NCBI RefSeq assembly: GCF_030463565.1
Contig: NC_134652.1
Location: 19,197,397 to 19,261,396, forward strand
Direction of reading: 5' to 3'
DNA: 64,000 nt
DNA from: Pelecanus crispus
Lineage: Eukaryota > Chordata > Aves > Pelecaniformes > Pelecanidae
The notes under the pieces are model-generated. The model had not been told where the DNA came from and made no database searches. It worked only from the letters and a program-made list of their open reading frames with translations. The position numbers and the translations under genes are program-made. Positions 52,601 to 63,652 of the stretch are shown here, piece after piece; within the stretch, counting starts at the first letter, position 1; the number at the start of each line of letters is the position of its first letter.

Positions 52601-55600
52601 TTGCTAAAGCATTCCATAAAGCATACATCAAATGTGACTACCTGTTAATACAATCTGCAGCGCTGAATGCAACTTATGACTACGACTACCTTTAAGAGCT
52701 TTAATCTTTATAGCTTAAAAACCCCCACCATTAATGTTCGCACTTCCTCCTGTGAAATGATATAATTTTTTTTAAAAACAAGTGTACTTCCAGCTTCTTG
52801 TAATATATTATAATAAATAGAGCTGTTTACAGAACTGCTATGATCAATACTATCACTCCATGCGATTTCCTTGCATGTGCATGCATGACTTCTGAAAACC
52901 GTACATGTGCATGAAGATCTGCCCACAGGAACAGCAACACATTCACATCCTTTTCTTGCTTGTTCAGCTACTTCAAACAAGTCCGTGCGCCCAGGCCATG
53001 GAACGGGGACCTCTGGGCAAAGTCCCAATAACACATCTGTAAGAACTCACACGCAGAAGCAGCCAGAATAAGCTACTGATTTAGAAACAGGATTGGGAGA
53101 CATGACAACCATTCCCAGTGATTCCCACTGAGGCTTTCAAAACCAATTTAGCTTAAAACAGACATCACACATGGACCTTTAATTAAAAAGTTAACATTTT
53201 GCAAAACAGCATTGGAGAAACTGTTAAGAAAATTATTTCCTGAGGAAAAGTATTGAGAGACTTCACTTACAGGTATCAAAGACTAATGAGGCAACGGAAC
53301 TACTGGAGAAAAGCAGCAAGAAAACATATCCATGAAAATTCTACATTATCAAATGCATTATGTTGGTGTTCATTACAAATCTGACCTTGTAAAAATAAAC
53401 CATATGTTCTCTTAATTTTAATATATGCAGATCAGCGTGCACTCTAGAGCTAGGTGGCATAAACCAGAAAAGTTAGAAGCTAGGTCAATTTATTGTCTGT
53501 TATTATCTGATAAACTTACTGCTATTGTCAAATACTATCTAAAGCAGCAAGAAAAGCATTAAGGAGAAACGTAATATAAAATGAAAGACAGCATTACCTT
53601 TTCCTGAAATTACTTCTTTTTCGTGTCGCCATCTAAATCCAAACTGTTAAGATAAGAACCAAAATGAAGTTGTGAATAGTCAACGTATTCAGTAATGTAA
53701 AGACTAATTTCAGTTGATTGATGTCCTGCAATGTGGTTCATCCATTCAATTCTGGCTAGTAACATTTAATTTCTTTCTCTGTTAATTAAAAATACCTCTC
53801 TGCCTCTGCTTGCCAGAAGAATTCCAATTTACACATGCAATTCAAATTCCAGTAGATGCTGTTCAGTACTGAACAGCAACTTTCTAAAAGGCTTCATCAC
53901 AGGCAAAAGAACAAATAGGAAATTAGGATAGACTGACTTTACTAGATACTTCATTGCAATTTTGCCCACACTAAAAACTGAGAAGACCACTGGAATACTG
54001 AAAAGTCATATTAGCATGTATCAATGGATCACCTCTTACATCCTAAAGACTAAGACAAAAAAAAAAACCCCAAACCAACAACTAAGTTGTATTTCTTTTT
54101 ACATTGCCTAGAAACTTCACATGTAGGTAACTCATCTACTATTTTTGTTTTCCAGTAGAATCTGCTTCATCCTCTCAAAATGGCAAGTAGCCTAGTGAAA
54201 AGATTGAAGATAGAAGGGAGTGAGAACAGACTAGGGGAAAAAAAAATTATTTTCACTAACAAGTAGAAAGAGAGGATAAAACTTAGAGGCATACAACTTC
54301 TCCAAAAAGGGCTATCTTACATTTTCATTTAAAATTCATGAACAGAGGATGACAACAAGATAAAATTACTGCTCTTTAAGCAAAGCACAGAAGACTCTGA
54401 CCTTCATGTTAAAAGATGGGGAGGGGAGAGGGGGAAGAAACGTTACAAAATCAAACAGGTACAAAAATGGCTACAAAGCCCATCTTTGGCACTTGAGTTC
54501 CAAAGCATCCTTTGGAGTATGAACCTTCTTTTGGTGCACTCATAGACTGAACCCACACAAATGTGCATTTTGAGATGCAGTGGTATAAATTCTGTAATAC
54601 AATGGATTGATTTTCAATGTTTTTAATCTAATTTTAAACACTGTACAGAAGTATAGGTATCTATTGCTGTGTGTGCTCTTTAATGTTGATTTTTTTAATA
54701 AACCACAATAATTCTTTTATTATGAATGTATCTGAAGGGCAACTGCATGGAGTTCTCATGCATGAAGTGGTATGTGGTTCAAAGAACATCAGAAAAAACA
54801 TGGAAACAAAAGTTTTGGCATTTAAGAATGTGCCATACTCTCATATAAATGCTTTGCACCTTAATAACAAAGCTGAAAAAAACTGAGCAGAAAGACATCA
54901 GTAGCCAAATGTTTTGCTGGCACTGATTTTTCCCAAGTCAATATATTACATAGAAGATGCCTAAGAAAACTAAAAATTTGTACACCAACAAAACACTTGC
55001 CTCTAAATCAGCCCCTGTCCTGGTTTCGGCTGGGATAGAGTTAATTTTCTTCCTAGTAGCAGGCATAGTGCTGTGTTTTGGATTTAGAATGAGAATAATG
55101 CTGATAACACGCTGATGTTTTTAGTTGTTGCCAAGTACTGCTTGTGCTAGTCAAGGACTTTTCAGCTTCCCATGCTCTGCCAGGTACACAAGAAACTGGG
55201 AGGGGGCACAGCCAGAATAGTTGATCCAAACTGCCCAAAGGACTATCCCATACCATATGACCTCATGCTCAGTATAGAAACTGGGGGGGGGTTGGCTGGG
55301 GAGCAGCGATCGCTGCTCGGGAACTGTCTGGGTATCGGTCAGCAGGTGGTGAGCAATTGCATTGTGCATCACTTGCTTTATATATTAGTAGTAGTAGTAG
55401 TAGTAGTATATTGTTACTATTATCATTACTATTTTACTTTATTTCAATTATTAAACTGTTCTTATCTCAACCCAGGAGTGTTTCTCACTCTTACTCCTCC
55501 GATTCGCTCCCCCATCCCACCTGGGCAGGGGGAGTGAGCGAGCGGCTGCGTGGTGCTTAGTTGCTGGCTGGGGCTAAACCATGACAGCCCCCTAATTTTC

Positions 55601-58600
55601 AAATTGGTATTATAACATAAACAATGTTTTCCCACCTACTGGCTTCACTGGTAAAAATATCACAGGATAAGATCAGGTTCTGCTATCATATTGTGTATGA
55701 TGACAGTTTGCTAAGGTTGGATCAGGTTGTGCTTGGCCTACTCTACAAATCTGCAGCGTGGTCTAAGGTACCATTACACCACTCATGCTTCAGTCAAACA
55801 AAAATTAATCAATTGTAAAAACCACAAACAGTGCTGAACAGTTCAGTGAAAACAGAATGTAAAATACATCTGTAAATGCAGAATTCATGATAGAAACCAG
55901 TTGATCCAAAGAGTGATGGTAATTGTTTTTGCTCTTTTAAAGGATATTTGCTGTTTTACAGGGTATTCTAATTCTGAAAAGCTTGTGATGCAATTGAAAA
56001 ATAGTGCAATACAATTAAACGTCAACAGTATCTCGGCACCAATTTTGCATGTGTTTGCTGCTGGCAATAAAAAGTAAAAAATAATTCAACCTTATCTGCC
56101 TGTTTGCTTTTTCACAGTCCATCTGTTACTTCACCAATCACCAAGTTATCCATGCTCACTTTTGCTACTGAAGTAGACTTTTATACAAATTTTCCCTCAT
56201 AGTCTGAACTTGACTCAGTAAGATATAAATCAGATTATATCCTTACAGAGTATTTCTGTAATGATATGAAGAAAATAAGCAAACTAAAAGAAAGGAGGAA
56301 GCCAGAACCACCTGTAGTACCTCTAAGACAAAAGTTGTCCTCATGTGCATTTATTTTTGCCAATCATTCTTCCACCAACTAGTGGAAAATGACAGAGAGA
56401 GACCAAGGCTAAGAAGAAACAATAAAATAAAAAGCAAATATAATTGAATTCCTCTAACTAAGCTAAAATATCAGGAACAGATTAAGCTATATAGGAAAAT
56501 TAAAAATTAGGGTAGGTTTTTGAATAGTCAGCCTGCAACATTAAGGAATGCAAAAGCATTGTCAGCAGACAGCATTTATTCTGCTTCATCTTCTTTGTTA
56601 AATGACTTCAACAAAATCCTAAATGAGCTATTTCTACAAGGTAGGCCAAGACCAAGTAGAACAACTCCAAAACAGATGCTTTACAAGAGTATCACATGGC
56701 TAATTTAATATGAAATGTTAGTGAAAGACCATTTAATATCCATAAAAAATAAAATTCCCGAATTAAATATGGACTGCTTGTGTAATATGCATTGGCTGCA
56801 GCAACAACCAGTATGTCCACAGTCACCTCTTTCAGAAGAAAAGAAATTAGAATTTAGACAACACTGTGGAAAAATACCATAGATATTTTAAATATTTTTA
56901 CTTTCACAGGAAAGCCTCCATGCTGAAAAACAATGCAAAAGCGAACATATTAACACTACCAAGTAGAAGACAAGTTGGCCTAGAAATCTGAAAATGATCT
57001 GGAAATAAAGACAAAAGAATAAAATGTATTCTGTTTAATGACCAGGTGTCAGACAGATTTCACTTCTTAGCAAATAGGAGACATTTCCAATCTGTTAAGC
57101 TACAAAACAAAGCACAGAGACAGCAAATAAGAACCTTTCTAGGAAAATAAGACAACAAAGAGAACATTTCTAGTCCAATGCATATCAAAGTAAAACTTAC
57201 ATGCAGAGCACTCTCCCTTACTGCATTGCAAAACTGACATAGAACTAAACTAGCTGACAATACAGATGGTCATTTATCAGCCTCAAAGCCTGCAGACAAG
57301 ATGCACTGAAGATTCAAAGACAACCTTGACCTAAAAAATTCTGATCTAGGGAAAACGTAAGGAGTAATAGACCCATCACAAGCAAGAGCTGGCAGAGCAC
57401 ACTCTTCCAGTGTCTCTAAGCAGCCTCGCACCAGAGGGTCACCTTGGCATTCTCTCAAAAGAGAAGGAAAAGATTATATGTCCTAATTACACAAAGAAAA
57501 GAAGGATCGTGGGTCACAGGGTCCCATTTGCCTGCAGTGCCAGCAAGCAAGGTGAGTGCAGGCGTGCGAGCACCAGTGAAGACCAAGCCAGACTAGGTAC
57601 CAGCTAGGTGAAGTTGCCTGGGAGCAAGGAGGGTGAGCGGGTCTCCACTGGCCAGATCTGGGTGTGAGAGTACCTGTGTATCTCTAAGGATGGAGCACGG
57701 GGGGTCTGCTACGGGACCAGGGGAGTCCCAGCCATCTCTGTGTGTGTGTGTGTGTGTGTGTGTGTATGCATACACGCATGTTGAGTGGAACAGTCTGAAC
57801 CAGCAACTGGAGCACAGCTGTGGCCTCGGGGGCTCAGGTGTCTTGGGGCTTCTTACTGTTTTCTTTTGAGCTTCAGTCTTGTTTTTCAGACCTCAAGAGA
57901 GCCCCTCCCATGAAACTGGTCCTTATCATTATCCAGTACTTAGGAAAAGAGTGGCTTTTCCGAGAAAAGTTCTAAATAAGATCTGAGCTACAATCTCTAT
58001 GCAGAGGTCTTGAGAAGAATTAGCTCGCTAGAAGATTTTGACTAGTAGCAAAACTAAAATTACAGTTGTGAAAAGATAGATGAGTATGTATGTGCAAGTC
58101 TCAATCTATGCAATATATATATAGAGAGTAAAAAACATCACAGAAAACTGATCTCCAACTTTACTTTGACACCACCTAGCAGGATACAGAATCATAGAAT
58201 CACAGAACAGCCCAGGTTGGAAGGGACTTCGAAAGATCATCTGGTGCAGCCTTTTGTGGAAAAGGGAGCCTAGGTGAGGTTATCTAGCACCTTGTGCAAT
58301 TGCATCTTCATTGATGGGGACTCTACCTAATGTCACTGGTGAAGTTGTTCCAGTGAATTAATCTTCTCACTGTAAAAGTTCTTTCTTATATCAAGATGAA
58401 GCACCATCATATAAAGCATCAACAACTATCATACAAAAGGTTGGCCAGCTGAGAAGCTTGTTACCCACCCTGCACCTCTCATAGCACCAGCACTGCAAAA
58501 CAGAAGGCACAAGGGGCTAAAGATATCCAACTTCCAGTTTCTGGAAATGCAGAAAAAGAATCAAGGCAGGAAAAATCTGAAAGCACAAATTGCATTCCAT

Positions 58601-61600
58601 TGGTGTGAATGGGATCAGCAGCTTATTTCTGACTTCCAAGAAAAAAACCTGCTTTGACATCCTTCTGTATCAAACATGGGCATGGATAAATCAGTAATTG
58701 AGAAAAATCTCATTTTTTCTATTTTTCTAAGAATTTCTAAGAAAGGACTCTCACATGGTCAGAACATGTTTGAGAACAGACAGCATAACCTAATATAAGC
58801 GAACAAATTACATGATATAGCAGAGTTATGCTGACATGGCAGTTCCAAAAATACAGGTAATGACTTATGAACATACATAGGAATTCAGAGTGACCTCAAA
58901 GTTAGGACAGCCACATTTGAAGTCTGACAGGGAAACACTGTTCACACAACACATTAAAAAAAAAAAAACCAACAAGCAAACTCAACCAAGGAAACTGGGG
59001 CAGAACAGTTTCCCACAAAAGATAGCAAACATATGGAAACTTGGCACAGTAGTGAAAGAAACAAAATCTGTAAGCAGGCTCAGGGGAAAATCAGTTGGGG
59101 GGGTGGGGCAGAGCTTGAGGGATATGAAACAGCTATAGGAAAATAAAATCAAATTTACTCAAGAAAAAGGAGGGAAGACATCTTCAGCATTTTACTTTTT
59201 GCTAATTTTCATTTAATTTTTGCATTTTTCTGTTCCGGTTTTCTTTAGAAGGCTGTCATCTTTTCTGCCTAATATTAGAATTTAAGCCCAGTCCTTGCAA
59301 ATATTTACCAGTGAATGTAATTTTCAACACTATAAATAGTCTCAAAGAACTTTATATAGACACTGTTGGCAGTGCTGGGTTGTTACTATGTACTAACACC
59401 ACCAAGATGCATCTGAGTTTGGCAACACTCTTTGCAAAATCACAGCAGAAAATTCACGTATTCTTTTTGACTAAGACGTTAGTTAGTCAAAAACTTGGAA
59501 ATGACAAAGGCTCTTCTGGTTAAGAAGAAAAAATGGTGCTGGAATTGGGCTGTTTCTCTTAAGAAATTCTATTTATTTACAAGGAACATACAAATCCTGT
59601 TTCCATAAACAGAAAAGAACAACCAGCAAAAGACTCTGCTTTAGAACAGACATTTCCAAAATTGTTTCTGCCAGCATTGAAGTACAAAACTGTCTCTTTT
59701 TAGACCCTTTTTTTTTTTTTAAACAGTAACATTCCCAGGGTTTTCTTAGGCTTCATCTAGTGCTTCTCTCCAGGCAAACCTCTCTAGCCTTCTCTCCTTA
59801 ACCCCTCTGCATTTTCTGCCTTTCTTACATACAATGTACCTCTTCATAAAACACCATCTGACAGAAATGCTCCTATTCCCACAGCAGCACATTTTTGGGG
59901 CAGTGACAATGCTTGGATTCAAACTGCTGCTGCTTATTAAATAATTTGACAAGTTCTCACAACTCTCTTTCTAGGGAAGGGGTACTAATGTCCTGGTTTC
60001 ACAACATATCCACAATCATAAGGCAATTTTTAAAAAAGGATATACTTTAAAACCAACGTGATTTATAATAATGAAACGTACCTTATTCTCTTTGTATCTA
60101 CTGAGATCTGCTATACAGTATTCTTTGAACAATTTATCATAATACTTCTTTGCAAGCCTCTTCTCCCTATAATAAAAGGTATTCTTTTTATTAAATATAG
60201 AACATGATACAATTCATTTTACATTGTAATGACATCAGCAAGACAAAGACATGTTGTTTCATATGAAGAACATAAGTTGCAGAGCTAGAAATGCAATAGA
60301 AATACAGTCATTGAGCTAAGAGGTAATGTCCATAAAACTGGAAAAATACATCTAAAATATATCTACAGCACAAATCAATGTATTTTTTCAAACTAGGCTT
60401 CCTTCAGCGTTTTCAGAACAGTCATTTGGATCTCGGAGAATGCACAAATATTTCTTAGTTCTTTCTGTCATCAATTCATTTTGCCACTGAGCAGTATTAC
60501 AATATGAAAGACCTCCTAAAGGTCTTTCATTTTTAAATGCATTAAAGATCAAAGAATGATCACTAAGTATGCACAGTAATTCTTAATTAGTAGGGGACAC
60601 CACAAATTTAGTACAAGTGATCTAAAAATAACATGTTCTGTAACAGTTCCAGGTACCAATTCATGTCTGCTTCATCATCTTCGTTCCACAGGAATCTATG
60701 GTTTTCTCTAATAACGTCAAGATCCGTCTTGTCGTTTGCTCTATAAAAAGACACATTGTTTTTAGTACAATGTAACATTAAAATGAAAAGTCAGCCAAAT
60801 AATAATTTCGTAAACATCAGTATTTCACAGTTGTGATCTCCACCTCACCACATAAAGGAATATATTGCTATGGAATAAAACTATCAAAAAATTCACTCCC
60901 TGGCATACCTTTTCCCAAATGAAAAATCCACAGTGGAAAACGGCCACTGAAACTGTGGATGACTTGATCCTGAAAATAGTTTTTACACTTTGTATTGAAG
61001 ACAGCAATGTTAGAAGGCAGTTACAGATAGCTTAAAGAAGGCTATCATTATTCTGGACAATGGACAGCAATTCTGAACATTTCAAAAGTATTTCAGATTG
61101 TTATTTTGAAGGTACTGCCAGATATTTCTCAATGTACCCTCAATTAATGCTCACCTGTCATCTTTCCTTTTACATAACAAACCAAGAATAATTCAGCTCA
61201 TGGTAAGTTCTTATATAAAAATAACGGTGCAAAATGAAACAAGGCAATTCTGTGTTTTGGATATTTACAATGGCTGTAGCTACTATTTGTGATCACAAGA
61301 ATTAGTAATTTGATACATAGCCATATCCCCCTCTCCCCACAAAGCTACAATATGTATTTAAACAACTTCACATAACAGGGGAGCTTTGGGGGCATGAAGA
61401 GAAAGATTGCTAACAATTCTTACCCAGAACGTCGGAAATCCTCTATTTTGCCACCATAGTATAAAATGTAGTCCTTCACAAACTTCTTATGTCTTTCATA
61501 CTGAATAAAGCAATTAAGGATTGTTTCAGAACTTACCTTCTTTTATTTTACCATGGTTTAAAACCAAAAAAATGGTAGAAACTTTCTATATACTGAACCA

Positions 61601-63652
61601 AAAGACCTTTTTTCCTCAAAAACAGTTCAGTGATTTCCAGAAAGAAAGGAATTAATTAGCAATTTTTACTTAATAACCTTTCACAAAAGCTACTTTCCAC
61701 ATATAGGAATTCAAGGCAATTTCATCTTTAAAACCTCATTCAGCTGCCAGACCTTCATAAAATTGTCTGTCTTTATCAAAGATGCTCTGTAGACATATAC
61801 ATAGAAACTGGGTTCATTTTTTCAGCTGTAGTTTAGAAAACAGCTTCTTAGTACTGCAGTTTTGGTTTATAACAGGTTGTACTTTTGTATTATAAAAATA
61901 GTCTGGTTACTAAAATGGAACAACTTATTACATTTTACCATCAACATACAAATAAAAGTTATCTGCTTTAGTTTGGAGATGAAAGTCACAGGAAAAAACG
62001 CAGTGCTTTTTTTAGAACACTTTGGCCTCAGAGACATGATTTGAAACACATTTTGTACCATAATTTGAGAAAAAAATACGTAATTACTTATTCAGAAAAT
62101 AACAGTCTTCACAAATAAAAACATTATGTATGGCTACTTAAAAATATTTTCAATTAACTTGTATGGTGTTTCTGAAGCAGCAAATTAGGAAGTACATTAT
62201 CTCCTGGTACATATCCTGGCAACTACTGCATCAGTCTGAATAATTTGTATCAACCTACTATTTTGACATGCATTAGAATTTTATTGAGAAAACATTTTAT
62301 TCTCCAATGGCCCCCAAAAAAGTTGATTTAACCTCAGCATGTGTCTTTTTTTTTTCTTTCCACAACAAATAGAAGGAACAGAGAAGCAAGTCCAGAAGGT
62401 TTAGCTGGCATGATTAAACACATTTAACACAACATACTATTTTGTGCTGCCATTTGAGTTACTAGGCAATAAAATTGCATAACAGTGAAGGTTTTAAATA
62501 GGAACCACTCAAAAACATTAGCAGAAACTCATAAAAGTCTCTACATAATGAGTTTTGTAGTCATTCCAGAATATGCAGGTTTTTCTGTGACTAGTAAGAG
62601 TCTACAATGTCAGTGGGACTGATTAAGGGACTGTATGCCCCCTTTACAGGCATACGATGGTTTATGTAGAGTCTGGCCAAATTCTAAGCAGGTTAGGAGA
62701 AGTTACTTTCTGTTTACTGGAGTTTCCAGATTTAAGTAAGTCTTTCCATATTTAATTTGTCTTTACTTTCCTATTTATTAACTGTTACTGCTGGAGAACA
62801 GCTATTTAAACAAACAAGGAACTGATGGTATTTCAGATACACTCAGTCAAAACATGTAATGACTGCCCCAGGTGAAAACTAAATAAAAGGAGAAAGGTTG
62901 TAATGTAAATAAGGTAGTAGTTATAAAAATGGTTACAAATTATGCATGAAATATGATTAAGAGATTGAAATTAAACCCTAAAATAAAACTGCACATGATA
63001 TTAAACAGGCTTACATTAGAGCATCTGTAGAAGAAATTACTGGAGATAAGGCTGTTTTGAATAGACTTTTAAATTAACTAATGCATTCTTAAATTTCCAG
63101 TAGAAATGTATTTGTCCACAGATAATAGCAGCCTTATCTAGAATTATGTTCTGTATAAACTCAACTGAAAGAGCAATGTGTCTTTGTGCCAGTCTAAAGA
63201 AAATTCACTGTATAGTAATTTTGTCCCAAACAGAACAAAGGAGCATATAGGAAGAATCTGGAAAAGCCTCTACTGAGTAAAGGCATCCTCAGAGACACCT
63301 CAGCAACAAAAAGAAGCTAATTTGAAGAACGACTCAGTATCTGGTGCTGTGATAACGGAGAAATCCCAGTATTTCACCATAATGGACCACCTGTGCCCCA
63401 TCTTCAAACTTGAAGAAAAATGAAGGATACAGCATCCATTGCTATCAAGTGAAATCTTCTTTTTCTTGCTTCTTCCCTGTTAATAACAAATACGTCTCAG
63501 TGAAAGCTTTCTTTACATTAAGGGAAAAATGCCTCACAAAAGCAATAGATAAAAGATACCTATCCCATTCTTCAGCTGCAAATTGTCTGTGAACGACACT
63601 GCCTTGTTTTGCTTTTTGGAATGGCTTTATCAGAAGGCCATCTTCCTTTACA
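43566..63652 (-). CDS. FRA10AC1: FRA10AC1 (12 coding exons including stop; first coding exon outside window)
   Basis: Nuclear protein associated with the spliceosome and the homologue of human FRA10AC1, whose 5' UTR CGG repeat underlies fragile site FRA10A. Exons in transcription order: 63652-63560, 63476-63431, 61500-61424, 60740-60657, 60166-60082, 53643-53598, 48965-48852, 47842-47800, 46271-46147, 45540-45502, 44162-44078, 43608-43566. They total 880 nt, with all phases matching at GT-AG borders. Landmarks in order: PFQKAKQG, EEARKRRFHLIAMDA, FVKDYILYYGGK, DLDVIRENHRFLWN, EKRLAKKYYDKLFKEYC, FGFRWR, a Cys4 zinc-ribbon-like pair (SCGNKHC and LCPEC), a Lys-rich tail, a Ser/Asp acidic region, WKGPL and the terminus EEEFDEYFQDLFL. 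The human protein is 315 aa; about 26 N-terminal residues lie right of the window. The Lys-rich tail is the least conserved part. Confidence 0.96.
44078..44162 (-). CDS. FRA10AC1: FRA10AC1 exon (WKGPLQDTDEKS)
   Basis: 85 bases, acceptor TAACAG, donor GTTAGT (+3 T). Encodes DSGNSDAQDGPSDADFWKGP, then LQDTDEKS. Confidence 0.93.
45502..45540 (-). CDS. FRA10AC1: FRA10AC1 microexon (DQVSSEDSDNSDK)
   Basis: 39 bases, acceptor TTCCAG, donor GTAAAG. Acidic Ser/Asp stretch, phase 1 at both ends, so it could be skipped without a frame change. Confidence 0.88.
46147..46271 (-). CDS. FRA10AC1: FRA10AC1 exon (Lys-rich tail)
   Basis: 125 bases, acceptor TTAAAG, donor GTAAAT. Encodes RRKEVKAHKKRGTAVLNSKE, then PKIKKAKLSCSAKKKSKKKT and HK. 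Very basic, with likely nuclear localisation signals; low sequence conservation is expected here. Confidence 0.92.
47162..47218 (-). mobile_element. CR1 LINE 3'-end fragment
   Basis: CATAGAATTGTTTAGGTTGG followed by AAAAGACCTTTAAGATCATC and CAGTCCAACCATTAA. About 57 bases of the CR1 3' end, minus orientation, nearly identical to the start of the copy at 5841; in a FRA10AC1 intron. Confidence 0.85.
47800..47842 (-). CDS. FRA10AC1: FRA10AC1 exon (second half of Cys4 motif)
   Basis: 43 bases, acceptor TTTCAG, donor GTAATT. Encodes RLCPECSYKLNFHH plus the start of Arg; C-x2-C pairs with the upstream C-x4-C. Confidence 0.94.
48852..48965 (-). CDS. FRA10AC1: FRA10AC1 exon (first half of Cys4 motif)
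   Basis: 114 bases, acceptor TTAAAG, donor GTAAGT. Encodes GQFSCGNKHCDEREGLKSWE, then VNFGYVEHGEKRNALVKL. C-x4-C is the first half of a zinc-ribbon-like site. Confidence 0.96.
52163..52321 (+). mobile_element. tRNA-Ile-headed SINE with CR1 3' tail
   Basis: The head copies tRNA-Ile(AAU): the D-arm GCTCAGTTGGTTAGAGC, an anticodon arm with a perfect 5-bp stem around CTAATAA, and a T-arm with GGTTCAATCCC. Pol III box A (TAGCTCAGTTGG, 52172-52183) and box B (52217-52227) are both intact. From about 52243 it switches to a CR1 3' end (GGTCCCTTCCAACCCAAAGC, then ATTCTATGATTCTA). The acceptor stem does not pair and no 3' tRNA end exists, so this is a SINE and not a tRNA gene. A SINE of this type (TguSINE1) is known from zebra finch. 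No clear target duplication is seen. Confidence 0.87.
52277..52321 (+). repeat. Tandem duplication of the SINE tail
   Basis: AACCCAAAGCATTCTATGA occurs at 52277-52295 and again at 52303-52321 (period 26). CR1 tails usually end in 8-bp ATTCTRTG repeats, so a larger unit is unusual. Confidence 0.8.
52377..52390 (-). promoter_or_regulatory. CTCF-type binding motif
   Basis: The plus strand reads CCGCCCCCTAGCGG, which matches 13 of 14 positions of the reverse complement of the vertebrate CTCF core as I recall it. It lies in a CpG-rich patch, 56 bases after the SINE tail. Binding itself is not shown by sequence. Confidence 0.5.
53598..53643 (-). CDS. FRA10AC1: FRA10AC1 exon (FGFRWRHEKEVISGK)
   Basis: 46 bases, acceptor TAACAG, donor GTAATG, phase 1 end (G|GT glycine). 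Encodes FGFRWRHEKEVISGK; short, found by peptide match and phase. Confidence 0.94.
55016..55586 (+). mobile_element. Solo LTR of an endogenous retrovirus (ERVL-like), in FRA10AC1 intron
   Basis: 571 bases, TGTCCTGGTTTCGGCTGGGA at the 5' end to AAACCATGACA at the 3' end (TG...CA), flanked by exact 5-bp duplications GCCCC (55011-55015 and 55587-55591). It has a TATA-like AGTATAGAAA, a perfect palindrome at 55301-55318 and a (TAG)7 tract at 55386-55406. No internal viral genes remain, so it is a recombined solo LTR. It is antisense to FRA10AC1 and of the same family as 33683-34235. Confidence 0.92.
55301..55318. repeat. Perfect 18-bp palindrome inside the LTR
   Basis: GAGCAGCGATCGCTGCTC equals its own reverse complement. 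The sister LTR keeps the central 14 bases (33939-33952). Confidence 0.95.
57739..57764 (+). repeat. (TG)13 microsatellite
   Basis: Thirteen uninterrupted TG units, followed by TATGCATACACGCATG. Probably polymorphic. Confidence 0.95.
58190..58400 (-). mobile_element. CR1 LINE 3'-end fragment
   Basis: GAATCATAGAATCACAGAAC, GCCCAGGTTGGAAGGGACTT, GATCATCTGG, GGAGCCTAGGTGAGGTTATC and TTGTTCCAGTGAATTAATC follow CR1 order from its 3' tail inward. Minus strand; the best-preserved and longest CR1 piece in the window. The inner boundary is approximate. Confidence 0.87.
60082..60166 (-). CDS. FRA10AC1: FRA10AC1 exon (EKRLAKKYYDKLFKEYC)
   Basis: 85 bases, acceptor TTATAG, donor GTACGT, phase 0. Encodes EKRLAKKYYDKLFKEYCIAD then LSRYKENK. 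Confidence 0.95.
60504..60530. repeat. Inverted repeat, 11-bp arms, 5-nt loop
   Basis: ATGAAAGACCT, loop CCTAA, AGGTCTTTCAT, in a FRA10AC1 intron about 125 bases downstream (in transcription) of the exon at 60740-60657. Confidence 0.85.
60657..60740 (-). CDS. FRA10AC1: FRA10AC1 exon (ANDKTDLDVIRENHRFLWN)
   Basis: 84 bases, acceptor TTATAG, donor GTACCT, ends TG of Trp. Encodes ANDKTDLDVIRENHRFLWNE then DDEADMN. Confidence 0.95.
61424..61500 (-). CDS. FRA10AC1: FRA10AC1 exon (YERHKKFVKDYILYYGG)
   Basis: 77 bases, acceptor ATTCAG, donor GTAAGA, phase 2 end. Encodes YERHKKFVKDYILYYGGKIE, then DFRRS and the split Gly. Confidence 0.95.
61501..63430 (-). other. FRA10AC1 intron (1.9 kb)
   Basis: AT-rich; no gene or repeat recognised. 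Confidence 0.65.
63431..63476 (-). CDS. FRA10AC1: FRA10AC1 exon (EEARKRRFHLIAMDA)
   Basis: 46 bases, acceptor TAACAG, donor GTATCC. It is separated from the previous exon by only 83 bases. Too short for an ORF scan; found by matching the conserved REEARKRRFHLIAMDA peptide and the phase. Confidence 0.93.
63560..63652 (-). CDS. FRA10AC1: FRA10AC1 exon (VKEDGLLIKPFQKAKQG)
   Basis: 93 bases from acceptor ACCTTTAG to AG before GTATCT, phase 2 at both borders. Encodes the IKPFQKAKQGSVVHRQFAAE segment. The upstream coding exon (MHGHGG-type start) was not found up to base 64000. Confidence 0.93.

Larger units (their letters stand above)
48966..53597 (-). other. FRA10AC1 intron (4.6 kb)
   Basis: AT-rich, except for a CpG-rich patch at about 52330-52450 just after the SINE. 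A 143-codon plus-strand ORF (50714-51145) overlaps other short ORFs, resembles nothing I know and is taken as chance. Confidence 0.65.
53644..60081 (-). other. FRA10AC1 intron (6.4 kb)
   Basis: The longest intron of the gene in view. It contains a plus-strand solo LTR (55016-55586), a CR1 fragment (58190-58400) and a (TG)13 microsatellite. The 57400-57900 part is richer in G+C and may be an old repeat that I could not classify. Confidence 0.7.
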
